DNA of 64,000 nt from DATBSL01 sp963729875 (lineage in GTDB: Bacteria > Acidobacteriota > Vicinamibacteria > Fen-336), in the NCBI GenBank assembly GCA_963729875.1, contig CAVSPR010000007.1:186001-250000 (forward strand). The letters run 5' to 3'. The notes below the pieces were generated by a model. The model made no database searches, had not been told where the DNA came from, and was given only the letters and a program-made list of their open reading frames with translations. Positions 17,541 through 25,925 of the stretch are shown piece by piece. Both the position numbers and the translations under genes were made by a program. Positions within the stretch are counted from its first letter, which is position 1, and every line of letters starts with the position of its first letter.

Positions 17541-19706
17541 ATGGCCCACGCACGCCGGCAGCTGTTCCTGGAGAGGGCCTCGCCCACCCTGCGCGTCGTC
17601 GGGGCGATCCTCCTCGCGGCGGGGATGATCCACCTCTACGCCGACCAGGTGGTCTTCGACGCGCGGACGTTCGGGGGGCGCGCGGCCCTGAGCCTCGGCG
17701 ACCCCCGGGTGGCCGGGTTCGTGGCCGAGCGGATCGCCGACGAGGCGATCGCCCAGAGGCGCGACCTCATGGCCTACCGCCCCCTCCTCGTGGGCACCGC
17801 GCGCGCCATCGTGAGCTCCGAGCCGTTCCGGGCCGGCTTCCGCCGCGCCGTCCAGAGCGCCCACGCCGCCCTTTTCTCCCAGAGCGCGGAGCGGCTGGCC
17901 CTCTCGGTTCCCGACCTCGGCGTGCTCGTCCGCAGCGCCCTCGCCCACGACCCCTCGCTGGCCGCCCGCATCCCCCCGAGCATGAAGGGCGGCCTCCTCG
18001 TCCAGCCCACGGGCCGGGGCGCCCGTCTCCTGATGAGCCTCGCGAGGCTCGGCCACCGGTTCCGTCGCAACGCGATCCTGGCGATCGGCTCCGGGATCCT
18101 GCTCCTCTTCCTGGGCATCGCCCTGCCGCGGGGGCGTCGGCAGGCTCTCCTGCGCGGCGGGACGGCCCTCGCCGGCGTGGCCCTCGTCCTCTTCTTCCTG
18201 CCGCCCCTCACCCGCACGGCCCTCACTCTCTCGATGAAGCACGCCGAGCTGCGGCCGCTGGCGGCCGGCGTGTGGGACGCGTTCGCCGGGGGGCTGCGCC
18301 TGTGGGCGCTCGTCCTCGCCGGGGTCGGCGTCGTCCTCGCCTCGGCGGCCTCCTCCTTCGCGAGCCACGTGGAGATCGAGCAGGTCGCGCGGCGCGCGTG
18401 GGACCGGCTGCAGAAGCCCGCGCGCACCTGGCAGGGCGAGATCGTCCGGGCCATCCTCCTCACCGGGGTCGGCCTGCTCGCCGCGTTCCGCCCCACCACC
18501 ACCCTGCAGGGCCTCATGGTCATCGCCGGCGCCCTGCTCGCCTTCGAGGGGCTGCGCGAGCTCTTCATGCTCGTGCCCCCGCGCCTCCAGGAGGCCGCGC
18601 GGCACGCCGAGGAGGCCCTCGCCGAGGCGCGGGTGAAGGGGCACCAGTGGGAGGGCCCGCGTGCCCTCGCGCGCGCCGTGATCGTCGGCCTCCTCGTCGT
18701 CGGACTGATCGCGGCGGCCCTCCTCTTCCTGCGCAGCCCCGAGGCGCTGCCCGCGACGCCCGCCCTCACGGACGCCTGCAACGGCGACCGCGCCCTGTGC
18801 GACCGGCGGCTCGACGAGGTGGTGTTCCCCGGCGCCCACAACTCGATGTCGGGGGCGGAGTTCGCGGGCTGGATGTTCCCGAACCAGGAGCTGGGCTCCG
18901 TCTCCGTCCTCGGCCACGGCATCCGGGCGCTGCTCTTCGACGTGCACTACGGGACGCCCATCGGCGGACGAGTCAAGACCGACCTCCAGGGCGAGGCCGT
19001 GTCCAGCGCCAAGTTCGAGAAGGCCGTCGGCAAGGAGGCGGTGGACGCCGCGATGCGCATCCGCGACCGCCTCACCGGCCCGCCGACCGGCCCCCGTGCC
19101 GCCTACCTCTGCCACGGCTTCTGCGAGCTCGGGGCCGTGCCCCTCGCGACGATGCTCGAGGGCGTGCGCGACTTCCTCGTCCAGAACCCCGGCGAGGTCC
19201 TCGTCTTCGTCATCGAGGACTACGCGACGCCGGCCGACGTCGAGGCGGCGTTCCGGGAGAGCGGGCTCGAGCGCTTCGTTTACCGGGGCGGTGTCGTCCC
19301 GCCCTTCCCGACGCTTCGGGAGATGATCGACTCGGACCAGCGCCTCGTCGTCTTCGGGGAGAACGACACGAAGGGGGTGCCCTGGTACCACCCGGCCTTC
19401 GAGACGATCCAGGAGACGCCCTACACGTTCCACACGCCGGAGGAGTTCTCGTGCCGGCCGAACCGCGGCGGGACCTCCGGGCCGCTCTTCCAGATCAACC
19501 ACTGGATCGAGACGACGCCCACCCCGAAGCCCTCGAACGCCGCGATCGTCAACGCCCACGACTTCCTGCTCGCCCGCGCGCGCCAGTGCCAGAAGGAGCG
19601 CGGCAAGCTCCCCAACATCCTCGCCGTCGATTTCGCGATGACCGGCGACGTGGTGGGCGTGGCCGCCGAGATGAACGGCCTCGCGCCGGCGAGGGCCCCG
19701 CGGTAG
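17541..19706 (+). CDS. Membrane protein with C-terminal PI-PLC X-like domain
   Basis: 721 residues from the ATG that follows GGGGGAGCACCC; an earlier in-frame start is less likely. The N-terminal 400 residues hold about seven hydrophobic helices (near 18-36, 180-230, 255-275, 300-340, 380-400). The C-terminal domain resembles PI-specific phospholipase C X domains: H433 in FPGAHNSMS and a second His, H525, in LCHGFCELG, the pair expected for general acid/base catalysis. Bacterial PLC X enzymes need no calcium. A role in cleaving phosphoinositol-type or other phosphodiester lipids at the outer membrane face is inferred. A lipoprotein gene follows in the same direction after 34 bases. Confidence 0.85.
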   Translation: MAHARRQLFLERASPTLRVVGAILLAAGMIHLYADQVVFDARTFGGRAALSLGDPRVAGFVAERIADEAIAQRRDLMAYRPLLVGTARAIVSSEPFRAGFRRAVQSAHAALFSQSAERLALSVPDLGVLVRSALAHDPSLAARIPPSMKGGLLVQPTGRGARLLMSLARLGHRFRRNAILAIGSGILLLFLGIALPRGRRQALLRGGTALAGVALVLFFLPPLTRTALTLSMKHAELRPLAAGVWDAFAGGLRLWALVLAGVGVVLASAASSFASHVEIEQVARRAWDRLQKPARTWQGEIVRAILLTGVGLLAAFRPTTTLQGLMVIAGALLAFEGLRELFMLVPPRLQEAARHAEEALAEARVKGHQWEGPRALARAVIVGLLVVGLIAAALLFLRSPEALPATPALTDACNGDRALCDRRLDEVVFPGAHNSMSGAEFAGWMFPNQELGSVSVLGHGIRALLFDVHYGTPIGGRVKTDLQGEAVSSAKFEKAVGKEAVDAAMRIRDRLTGPPTGPRAAYLCHGFCELGAVPLATMLEGVRDFLVQNPGEVLVFVIEDYATPADVEAAFRESGLERFVYRGGVVPPFPTLREMIDSDQRLVVFGENDTKGVPWYHPAFETIQETPYTFHTPEEFSCRPNRGGTSGPLFQINHWIETTPTPKPSNAAIVNAHDFLLARARQCQKERGKLPNILAVDFAMTGDVVGVAAEMNGLAPARAPR

Positions 19707-19740
19707 GCTTGCCGTCCGGACCTCGTCAAGGGAGCGTGAG

Positions 19741-20211
19741 ATGGACAATCGACGACGGACGTTCGGTCGGTCGGCGTGGCTGGGCCTGGCGCTCTCGGCG
19801 TGCCTCGCCCCGGCGTGCGCCACCGTGAAAGCGCCTATCCTGGCCCTGGACGGCCTGAAGGTCGGGGACATGGGCATCACCGGGGTCGCCCTCGACGTGC
19901 GCTTCCGCGTCCGCAACCCCAACCCGGAGCCGCTCGACATCGACCGGCTGGAGTACGAGCTGTTCGTGAACGGCAACCGCCTCGGGCGGGGCTTCGAGTC
20001 CAGGGGCCTGCAGCTCCCGGGCTTCGGCGAGGGGAAGGTGGCGAGCCGCTTCGACGTCAACTTCCTGAGCCTGCCCGGGGTCGTCAAGGACCTGCTGCGC
20101 GAGGACAGGGTGAAGGCGCGGGTCAAGGGCCACTTCTACACGTCGGGCGCCTACGGCAACAAGCGCCTCGGCTTCGACGCCGACGCCGACGTCGACCTGC
20201 AGGGCCGCTGA
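19741..20211 (+). CDS. LEA14-like (water stress/hypersensitive response domain) lipoprotein
   Basis: 156 residues. A signal peptide ends in LAPAC, a plausible lipobox with Cys about 26. The rest fits the LEA type 2 beta-sandwich: GITGVALDVRFRVRNPNPEPLDI, then YELFVNGNRLGRG, typical of LEA14-like proteins in bacteria. Their role is thought to be in envelope or desiccation stress, but no activity is established. The TGA shares its last A with the ATG of the following DUF1080 gene (TGATG), so the two are translationally coupled. Confidence 0.88.
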   Translation: MDNRRRTFGRSAWLGLALSACLAPACATVKAPILALDGLKVGDMGITGVALDVRFRVRNPNPEPLDIDRLEYELFVNGNRLGRGFESRGLQLPGFGEGKVASRFDVNFLSLPGVVKDLLREDRVKARVKGHFYTSGAYGNKRLGFDADADVDLQGR

Positions 20212-21698
20212 TGCGCGCCCGCCCCGCGTTCGACGCAGCCGCGCTCTTCGCCGCGACCTTCGCCGCCGCCGTCCTCGTCTCGGCCCCCGCGGCGGTGGCC
20301 ACCGACGAGGGCTGGCTGTCCCTCTTCGACGGCCGGACCCTCGCCGGCTGGAAGGCCGCCGAGAGCCCGGCGTCCTTCCGCGTCGTGGACGGCGCGATCG
20401 CCTGCGACGGTCCGAAGGGCCACCTCTTCTACGTCGGCCCGGACGGGAAGGCCGCCTTCGAGAACTTCGAGGCGACGGTGGAGGTGAAGGCCCGCAAGGG
20501 CGCCAACTCCGGCTTCTACTTCCACACGGCCTTCCAGGAGAGGGACTGGCCGGCCGAGGGCTTCGAGGTGCAGGTCGACAACTCGCAGGAGCGCCACGGC
20601 GACTACCTCGAGCTGAAGCTGACCGGGAGCCTCTACGGCATCCGCAACGTCTACAAGGCGCTCGCGAAGGACGACGAGTGGTTCACGCTGCACGTCACGG
20701 TGCGCAAGCCCCGCGTCCAGGTCCGGGTGAACGACACCCTCGTGGTGGACTGGATCGAGCCGCCGGGCCCGCTCCCCGAGGGCGCCCCGAAGACGAACCG
20801 GCTCGGCCGCGGCACCTTCGCCCTCCAGTGCCACGACCCGGAGAGCAAGGCCTTCTATCGAAACCTCCGGGTGAAGCCCCTGCCGGCTCCGCCTGCCATC
20901 GCCGCGCCCATGCCCCTCGTGGACGAGCGCTACGCGCAGGTGCTCGCCCTCGGCCGCGCGAACTTCCCCCTCGTGGACCTGCACGCCCACCTCAAGGGCG
21001 GCCTCACGATCGACCAGGTGCTCGCCCTCTCGCGGGGCACCGGGATGTTCCTCGGGGTTGCGGTGAACTGCGGCCAGGGATTCCCGATCCAGACGGACGC
21101 CGACGCCGTGGCCTGGGTCGAGTCGATGAAGGGCCAGCCCGTCTTCCTCGGCATGCAGGCGGAGGGGCGCGAGTGGGTCTCGATGTTCTCGCGGGAGACG
21201 CGAGCCCGGTTCGACTACGTCTTCACCGACTCGATGACCTGGACGAACGCCGCCGGCAAGAGGATGCGGCTGTTCGTCCCCGAGGAGGTCGAGATCGGAC
21301 CCGACGTGCAGGCCTTCATGGACCTGCTGGTGTCGAAGACGGTCGGGATCCTCGAGACGGAGCCGATCGACGTCTACGTCAACCCGACGTACCTCCCGGC
21401 GGTCATCGCCTCGAGGTACGACGAGCTGTGGACCGAGGCCCGGATGACGCAGGTCGTCGACGCCGCGGTCAAGAACGGCGTCGCGATCGAGATTGGCGCC
21501 CGCTACAGGATCCCGAGCGAGCGCTTCCTCCGCCTCGCGAAGTTGAAGGGCGCGAGGTTCACGTTCGGCACGAACAACGCGGGGGCGACTGATCTCGGCG
21601 ACTGGTCGTACCCCCTCGCGATGCAGAAGGCGCTCGACCTGACGTGGAAGGACATGTTCGTCCCGGGCCACCAGCCGAGCCGCGCACAGAGGGACTGA
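20211..21698 (+). CDS. DUF1080 (3-keto-glycoside hydrolase-like) domain fused to a PHP-like domain
   Basis: 495 residues with a signal peptide. Residues about 35-230 form a DUF1080 concanavalin-like sandwich (GWLSLFDGRTLAGWKA, NSGFYFHTAF, EGFEVQVDNS). Some DUF1080 proteins hydrolyse 3-keto-disaccharides. From about 245 onward there is a second domain starting FPLVDLHAHLKGGLTIDQVL, with D-x-H-x-H at its head and NPTYLP and FGTNNAG later, resembling the PHP/amidohydrolase barrel. The pairing suggests a secreted enzyme acting on a sugar-linked substrate. The exact substrate is not inferable. It starts in overlap with the LEA-type lipoprotein gene. Confidence 0.85.
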   Translation: MRARPAFDAAALFAATFAAAVLVSAPAAVATDEGWLSLFDGRTLAGWKAAESPASFRVVDGAIACDGPKGHLFYVGPDGKAAFENFEATVEVKARKGANSGFYFHTAFQERDWPAEGFEVQVDNSQERHGDYLELKLTGSLYGIRNVYKALAKDDEWFTLHVTVRKPRVQVRVNDTLVVDWIEPPGPLPEGAPKTNRLGRGTFALQCHDPESKAFYRNLRVKPLPAPPAIAAPMPLVDERYAQVLALGRANFPLVDLHAHLKGGLTIDQVLALSRGTGMFLGVAVNCGQGFPIQTDADAVAWVESMKGQPVFLGMQAEGREWVSMFSRETRARFDYVFTDSMTWTNAAGKRMRLFVPEEVEIGPDVQAFMDLLVSKTVGILETEPIDVYVNPTYLPAVIASRYDELWTEARMTQVVDAAVKNGVAIEIGARYRIPSERFLRLAKLKGARFTFGTNNAGATDLGDWSYPLAMQKALDLTWKDMFVPGHQPSRAQRD

Positions 21699-21706
21699 CG
21701 CGGAAC

Positions 21707-21733
21707 GGCCCGCGCCCGGCGGGGGCGCGGGCC
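21707..21733. terminator. Strong hairpin between convergent genes
   Basis: GGCCCGCGCC, a seven-base loop and GGCGCGGGCC form a perfect ten-pair stem between a plus-strand gene ending at 21698 and a minus-strand gene ending at 21756. The position fits a shared bidirectional terminator. There is no T run on either side. Confidence 0.5.
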
Positions 21734-21755
21734 CGGCGGGGCCGTCCGACGGCCG

Positions 21756-22091
21756 TCAGAGGACGCGCAGCGTCTGGATGTAGCGCGTGCCGTTCTCCTC
21801 CCGGTACTGCACCATCACGCGCTGGTTCTCGCGCACGAACTCGCCGACGCCGGCCTTCTTGCCGTTCGCCTCCAGGGCGTCCGCCCGGTGGTGGCACCCC
21901 GCACCCACCACCTTCGTCTCCGCGGTCACCTCGAACGTGTGCTCGGCCCCGTCGGCGGCGACCACGGTGACCGCGTTTACGGATACCGCCCTGATCTTCC
22001 CGGTGACCTTCTGCGCCTCGCCCGCGAAGGCCAGCGCACCGATGGCCAGCACGGCGATCGCGATCGACGACACCCTGCGGAACGTGCTCAT
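21756..22091 (-). CDS. Small secreted protein, DUF5666-like beta-barrel fold
   Basis: 111 residues. Signal peptide MSTFRRVSSIAIAVLAIGALAFAG, then a short all-beta sequence (KVTGKIRAVSVNAVTVVAADG, HTFEVTAETKVVG, VMVQYREENGTRYIQTLRVL). This resembles small OB-like secreted domains such as DUF5666, but the match is by pattern only. It has Cys and two His (GCHHRAD) that could bind a metal. The start follows GAGGAGGG, which is preceded by a perfect six-pair hairpin. Confidence 0.75.
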   Translation of the reverse strand: MSTFRRVSSIAIAVLAIGALAFAGEAQKVTGKIRAVSVNAVTVVAADGAEHTFEVTAETKVVGAGCHHRADALEANGKKAGVGEFVRENQRVMVQYREENGTRYIQTLRVL

Positions 22092-22101
22092 GGAACCCTC
22101 C

Positions 22102-22119
22102 TCGAGACCCTGTTCTCGA
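22102..22119 (-). promoter_or_regulatory. Hairpin abutting the Shine-Dalgarno of the 111-residue protein gene
   Basis: On the minus strand TCGAGA, loop ACAGGG and TCTCGA form a perfect stem whose 3' arm runs straight into GGAGGG. The structure is clear from sequence; a regulatory role is inferred from position only. Confidence 0.35.
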
Positions 22120-22233
22120 CGCCTGTCTAGAGAGTCAGGACGCCGGCCGGGCCGCGGAAGTTCCCATCCAAGTCGTTGGGCGCCAACCCCTTGAACGTGC
22201 CGGAGCCGGGCGACGGGACGGGGCGACGACCCC

Positions 22234-23655
22234 TCAGCGGCCGAGGCCGGCCCGGCCGAGGCGCGCCAGCTCGTCGTAGAGGTGGACGGCCGAGCGCATC
22301 GACTTCTTCCAGTCGCCGAGGTGCAGGCTCTCGTCCGCGGAGTGCGCGGCGCAGCCGGGGTCCTCGACGCCGGTGAGGAGGCAGGGCACGCCCATCGCGT
22401 CGGCGAACGGCTTGACGAAGCCGATCGACGCGCCGGAGCCGATGAGGGCGGGCCTGCGGCCGTAGCCCTTCTCGAGCGCGCCCATCGCCGCCTCGAAGGC
22501 CGGCCCCTCCGGGCTCGTCGTCCACCACGGCGTCGTCCGGGTGATCCGCGCGGCGACGCGGGCGCCGGCCGGGGGCTTCGCGGTCAGCTTCCGGACGAGC
22601 AGCTCGCCCGCCTCCTGCGCGTCCATGTCCGGCACCGTCCGCATCGACAGCCGCGCCCGGGCGGAGTCGAGGATCTGGTTCGACGAGCCGTGGATGGGGT
22701 GGGCCTCGATCGCGATCACCGTGAGAGACGGGCGCGTCCAGACCTGCTCGTAGACGCTCACGCCGCGCTCGCGCTCGAGGCGGGTCCCGGGCAGCATCCC
22801 CGCCCCGCGGCGGAAGGCCGCCTCCGAGAACGGCAGAGCGCGCAGGCGGCGCCGCACCGACGCGCTCGGCCGGGCCACGCGGCGGTAGAGGCCGGGCACG
22901 TCGATCCGGCCGTCCTTCGCGCGCAGGCCGTCGAGCAACCGGCAGAGGATGCGCACCGGGTCCGGCACCGCCCCCCCGAAGTCCCCGCTGTGCACGGGGC
23001 GGTCGAGGCAGGTCACCTCGACGTCCACCTGCACGAGGCCGCGCAGCTGCCAGGTGAGGGCGGGCACGCCGGTCGCGAAGTTGTAGGTGTCGGAGAGGAC
23101 GATGACGTCCGCGTCGAGCTTCGCGCGGTAGAGCGCGAGGAAATCGGCCAGGTGGGTGGACCCCACCTCCTCCTCGCCCTCGATCACGAGCTTGAGGTTG
23201 ACCGGCAGCCGGCCCGTCGCCCCAAGGTACGCCGAGGCCGCGGCCACCCACGCGAGAAAGCCGCCCTTGTCGTCGGCGGTGCCCCGCCCGTAGAGCCGGC
23301 CCTTCCTCTCGACGGGGAGGAACGGCGGGCTCGTCCACTCGTCCGCCGGGCCCGGGGGCACGACGTCGTGGTGCCCGTAGACGAGGACGGTCGGGGCCCC
23401 GGGGGCGTGGAGCCAGTCGCCGTAGACGTAAGGGGGGATGCCGGGGAGGTTCACGACGGCGACGTTCTGGATGCCGAGGCGCGCGAGCACCTCCGCCGTG
23501 ACCTCGGCCGACCGGCGCAGGTCGTCGGGGGGGAAGCCGGCGGCGGAGACGCCGGGGACGCTCACCAGCTCGCCGAGCGCCGCCTTCCACTCGGCGAAGC
23601 GCTTGTCGACGGCCCGCAGGGCCGCCGCGCGGTCGGGGTCGCCGCTCGCTCTCAC
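22234..23655 (-). CDS. M20 family metallopeptidase (dipeptidase)
   Basis: 473 residues, cytoplasmic (no signal). Zinc-site motifs of the M20/M25/M40 family are in place: VLVYGHHDVVPPGP, GRGTADDKGG, and the Glu pair in IEGEEEVGS, followed by a lid domain with LRGLVQVDVEV. It should split dipeptides or remove an N-terminal residue from small peptides. It is clearly paralogous to the gene at 25926-27371, and the OPT importer lies between the two, so the cluster looks like peptide uptake plus hydrolysis. The start is GTG at 23655, after GGAGGG, which itself lies in a small hairpin. Confidence 0.95.
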   Translation of the reverse strand: MRASGDPDRAAALRAVDKRFAEWKAALGELVSVPGVSAAGFPPDDLRRSAEVTAEVLARLGIQNVAVVNLPGIPPYVYGDWLHAPGAPTVLVYGHHDVVPPGPADEWTSPPFLPVERKGRLYGRGTADDKGGFLAWVAAASAYLGATGRLPVNLKLVIEGEEEVGSTHLADFLALYRAKLDADVIVLSDTYNFATGVPALTWQLRGLVQVDVEVTCLDRPVHSGDFGGAVPDPVRILCRLLDGLRAKDGRIDVPGLYRRVARPSASVRRRLRALPFSEAAFRRGAGMLPGTRLERERGVSVYEQVWTRPSLTVIAIEAHPIHGSSNQILDSARARLSMRTVPDMDAQEAGELLVRKLTAKPPAGARVAARITRTTPWWTTSPEGPAFEAAMGALEKGYGRRPALIGSGASIGFVKPFADAMGVPCLLTGVEDPGCAAHSADESLHLGDWKKSMRSAVHLYDELARLGRAGLGR

Positions 23656-23658
23656 GCT

Positions 23659-23672
23659 CCCTCCATCGAGGG
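23659..23672 (-). promoter_or_regulatory. Hairpin containing the Shine-Dalgarno of the M20 gene
   Basis: On the minus strand CCCTC, loop GATG and GAGGG pair perfectly. The 3' arm is the ribosome-binding GGAGGG itself, three bases before the GTG. It would hide the site when folded. Confidence 0.35.
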
Positions 23673-23713
23673 CGAGGGGGCCCGAAGGTGCCGGGCCCCC
23701 TCCCGGGAAGACG

Positions 23714-25787
23714 CTACATCACCGCCGTGGGCGGGGCCGGCTCGTCGGGCGCGCCCGCCTTCGCCAGCGGACGGCGCACGAGGTACACGACCAGGAACAG
23801 CATCACCGGGATGGCCAGCCACCCGGCAAGCCCGCCGAAGCCCGGCACCTGCGGGAAGGCGATCTCGACGCTCGGGTCGCTCGCCGCCTGCCAGGCCTTG
23901 AACGCCACGACGCCGGCCGCCACGAGGCCCATCAGGGCCTCGCCGGCGATGAGGCCGGAGGCGGTGAGGACGCCCGCGTTCTCGACCCGCGCCTTCTGGG
24001 CCGCGTTGTACGCGCGCTTCGTCGCCTGCTTGTCCACGAAGCCCGCGGATGAGGCCGCCCACGAAGATCGCGAAGGTCGTCTCCAGCGGCAGGTACATCC
24101 CCACCGAGAACAGCATCGGGCTCTTCACCCGCACCAGGATGAGGGAGATCCCCATCGCGATGCCGACGATCACGAGCGGCCAGGCCATCTCGCCGCCCAC
24201 GATCCCCTGCGACAGCGCGGCCATGAGGCCGGCCTGGGGCGCGGAGAGGTTCGGCCCGCCGAACCCGCCGTTCTGGGGGTTGGCCGCGAGGTCCGAGGTG
24301 TGCAGCAGGTAGAGGGGGAAGAAGAGCACGAGCCCGGAGACGACGACGCCGATCAGGTCGCCGACCTGCATCTTCCACGGCGTGCCGCCGAGGATGTGGC
24401 CGACCTTCAGGTCCTGCAGCATCTCGCCCGCGACCGCGGAGGAGACGCAGACGACCGCGGCCACCCCGAGCACCGCGGCGACGCCCTCCACCCCCTTCAC
24501 CCCGACGATCACCATCGTCAGCGCGGCCACGATCGTGGTGGCGAGGGTGAGGCCGGAGATCGGGTTGTTCGAGGAGCCGATCATGCCGACGAGGTTGCCC
24601 GACACCGCGGCGAAGAAGAAGCCGGTGACGATCATCACGACCGCGGCGAAGAAGGCGCCGGGCAGCACCTTCGTGAAGTAGAGGTAGAGCGCGATCATCA
24701 GCACGAACACGACCGCGATGCCGGAGAGCACGGTCTTGAAGGACAGGTCGCGCTCGGTGCGGGCGGTGGCCGCCTTCGCGGTGGCCGACTTCTGCACGTC
24801 GGCGATCCCGCGCTTGATGCCGGTGGCCAGGTTCTTCCGCATGCGGAAGAGGGTGAAGCTCGCGCCCACGAGCATCCCGCCCACCGCGATCGGCCGGACG
24901 ATGAAGCGCCACAGGTGGCCGGCCATCCCCGCCCAGTCGGTCGCGCCGTCCGCGGCGGTGTAGCCGGGGGCGAGCTGGGGGCCGAGGAAGAAGACGAGGA
25001 GGGGGACGAAGAGCCCCCACGCGAGGAGGCCGCCCGCGAAGTTCAGGGCGCCCAGCTCGGGGCCGATGATGTATCCGACGCCGAGGTAGGCCGGGCTCAC
25101 CCCGGGCGCCTGGAACGTCGTCGCGCCGCCGGCGGTGATGGTGGGCGCGTCCTTGCTCAGCCCGAGGCGGACGAAGCTCTCCTTGATCCTCCCCACCGCC
25201 AGGGTGAACGTGTTGGAGGCGCTGAAGACGCCGGCGTCGCCGAGGAGCTTGATGAGCGCGCCCACGCCCATCGCGCTGAACAGCTGCATCGCCGCCTCGG
25301 AGCCCCGCTGGCCCGCCTTGTGGATCTCGCTGGCGGCCACCGACTCCGGGTAGGGCAGCGATGCGTCCTCGACCATGACGCGGCGCAGGATCGTGACGAA
25401 GAGGACCCCGAGGATGCCGCCCACGATCATGAGGGCGCTCGCGGTGAGGTACTCGGTGGTGTCGAAGCTCTTGAAGCTCCAGATCTGGAGGATGACGAAG
25501 GCGGGGATCGTGAAGATGGCGCCCGCCGCCACCGACTCGCCGATCGAGCCCACCGTCCGCGCGTAGTTCTCCTCGAGGAGCGAGCCCTTCATCATGCGCA
25601 GGACGGCCATGCCGATCACCGCGGCCGGGTAGGTGGCCGCGATGGTCATGCCGGCCCGCAGGCCGAGGTAGGCGTTGGCGGAGCCGAGGACGACGCTCAT
25701 CACCAGGCCGAGGATGAGGGCCCGCACCGTGAACTCGGACATCGAGGAGTCGTCGGGCACGTAGGGCTTGTTCTGCTGGTCGCTCAT
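23714..25787 (-). pseudogene. OPT family oligopeptide transporter, frame broken by one extra base
   Basis: With one base removed near 24042-24045 (a G/C run), a continuous protein of 690 residues results, normal for OPT. The start at 25787 follows GAAGGGAGG. Family sequence includes NAYLGLRAGMTIAATYPAAVIGM, the SLLEENYARTVGSIGES segment, and many membrane helices. After the break, the frame that begins DKQATKRAYNAAQKARVENAG carries the last helices and ends at 23714. It should import oligopeptides with protons or metals. The two pieces are one gene: the second piece has no ribosome site and continues the helix order. It lies between two M20 peptidases. Confidence 0.9.
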
Positions 25788-25925
25788 GAGGCCTCCCTTC
25801 TCGGTCCCGCGTCGCGGGCCGGAGGAGCGGGGTTGGTCGGATGTCGCGCGGATTGTACCCCAGGCGGGGACCGCGGTTTTCCGGACCGAGGCCGCCTGGA
25901 CTAGACTCGGCCGCGGGAGGCCGAG

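Noticed and set aside
23714..24037. Separate 107-residue gene starting MDKQATKRAYN
   Set aside because: It continues the OPT transporter after a one-base shift and has no ribosome site of its own.
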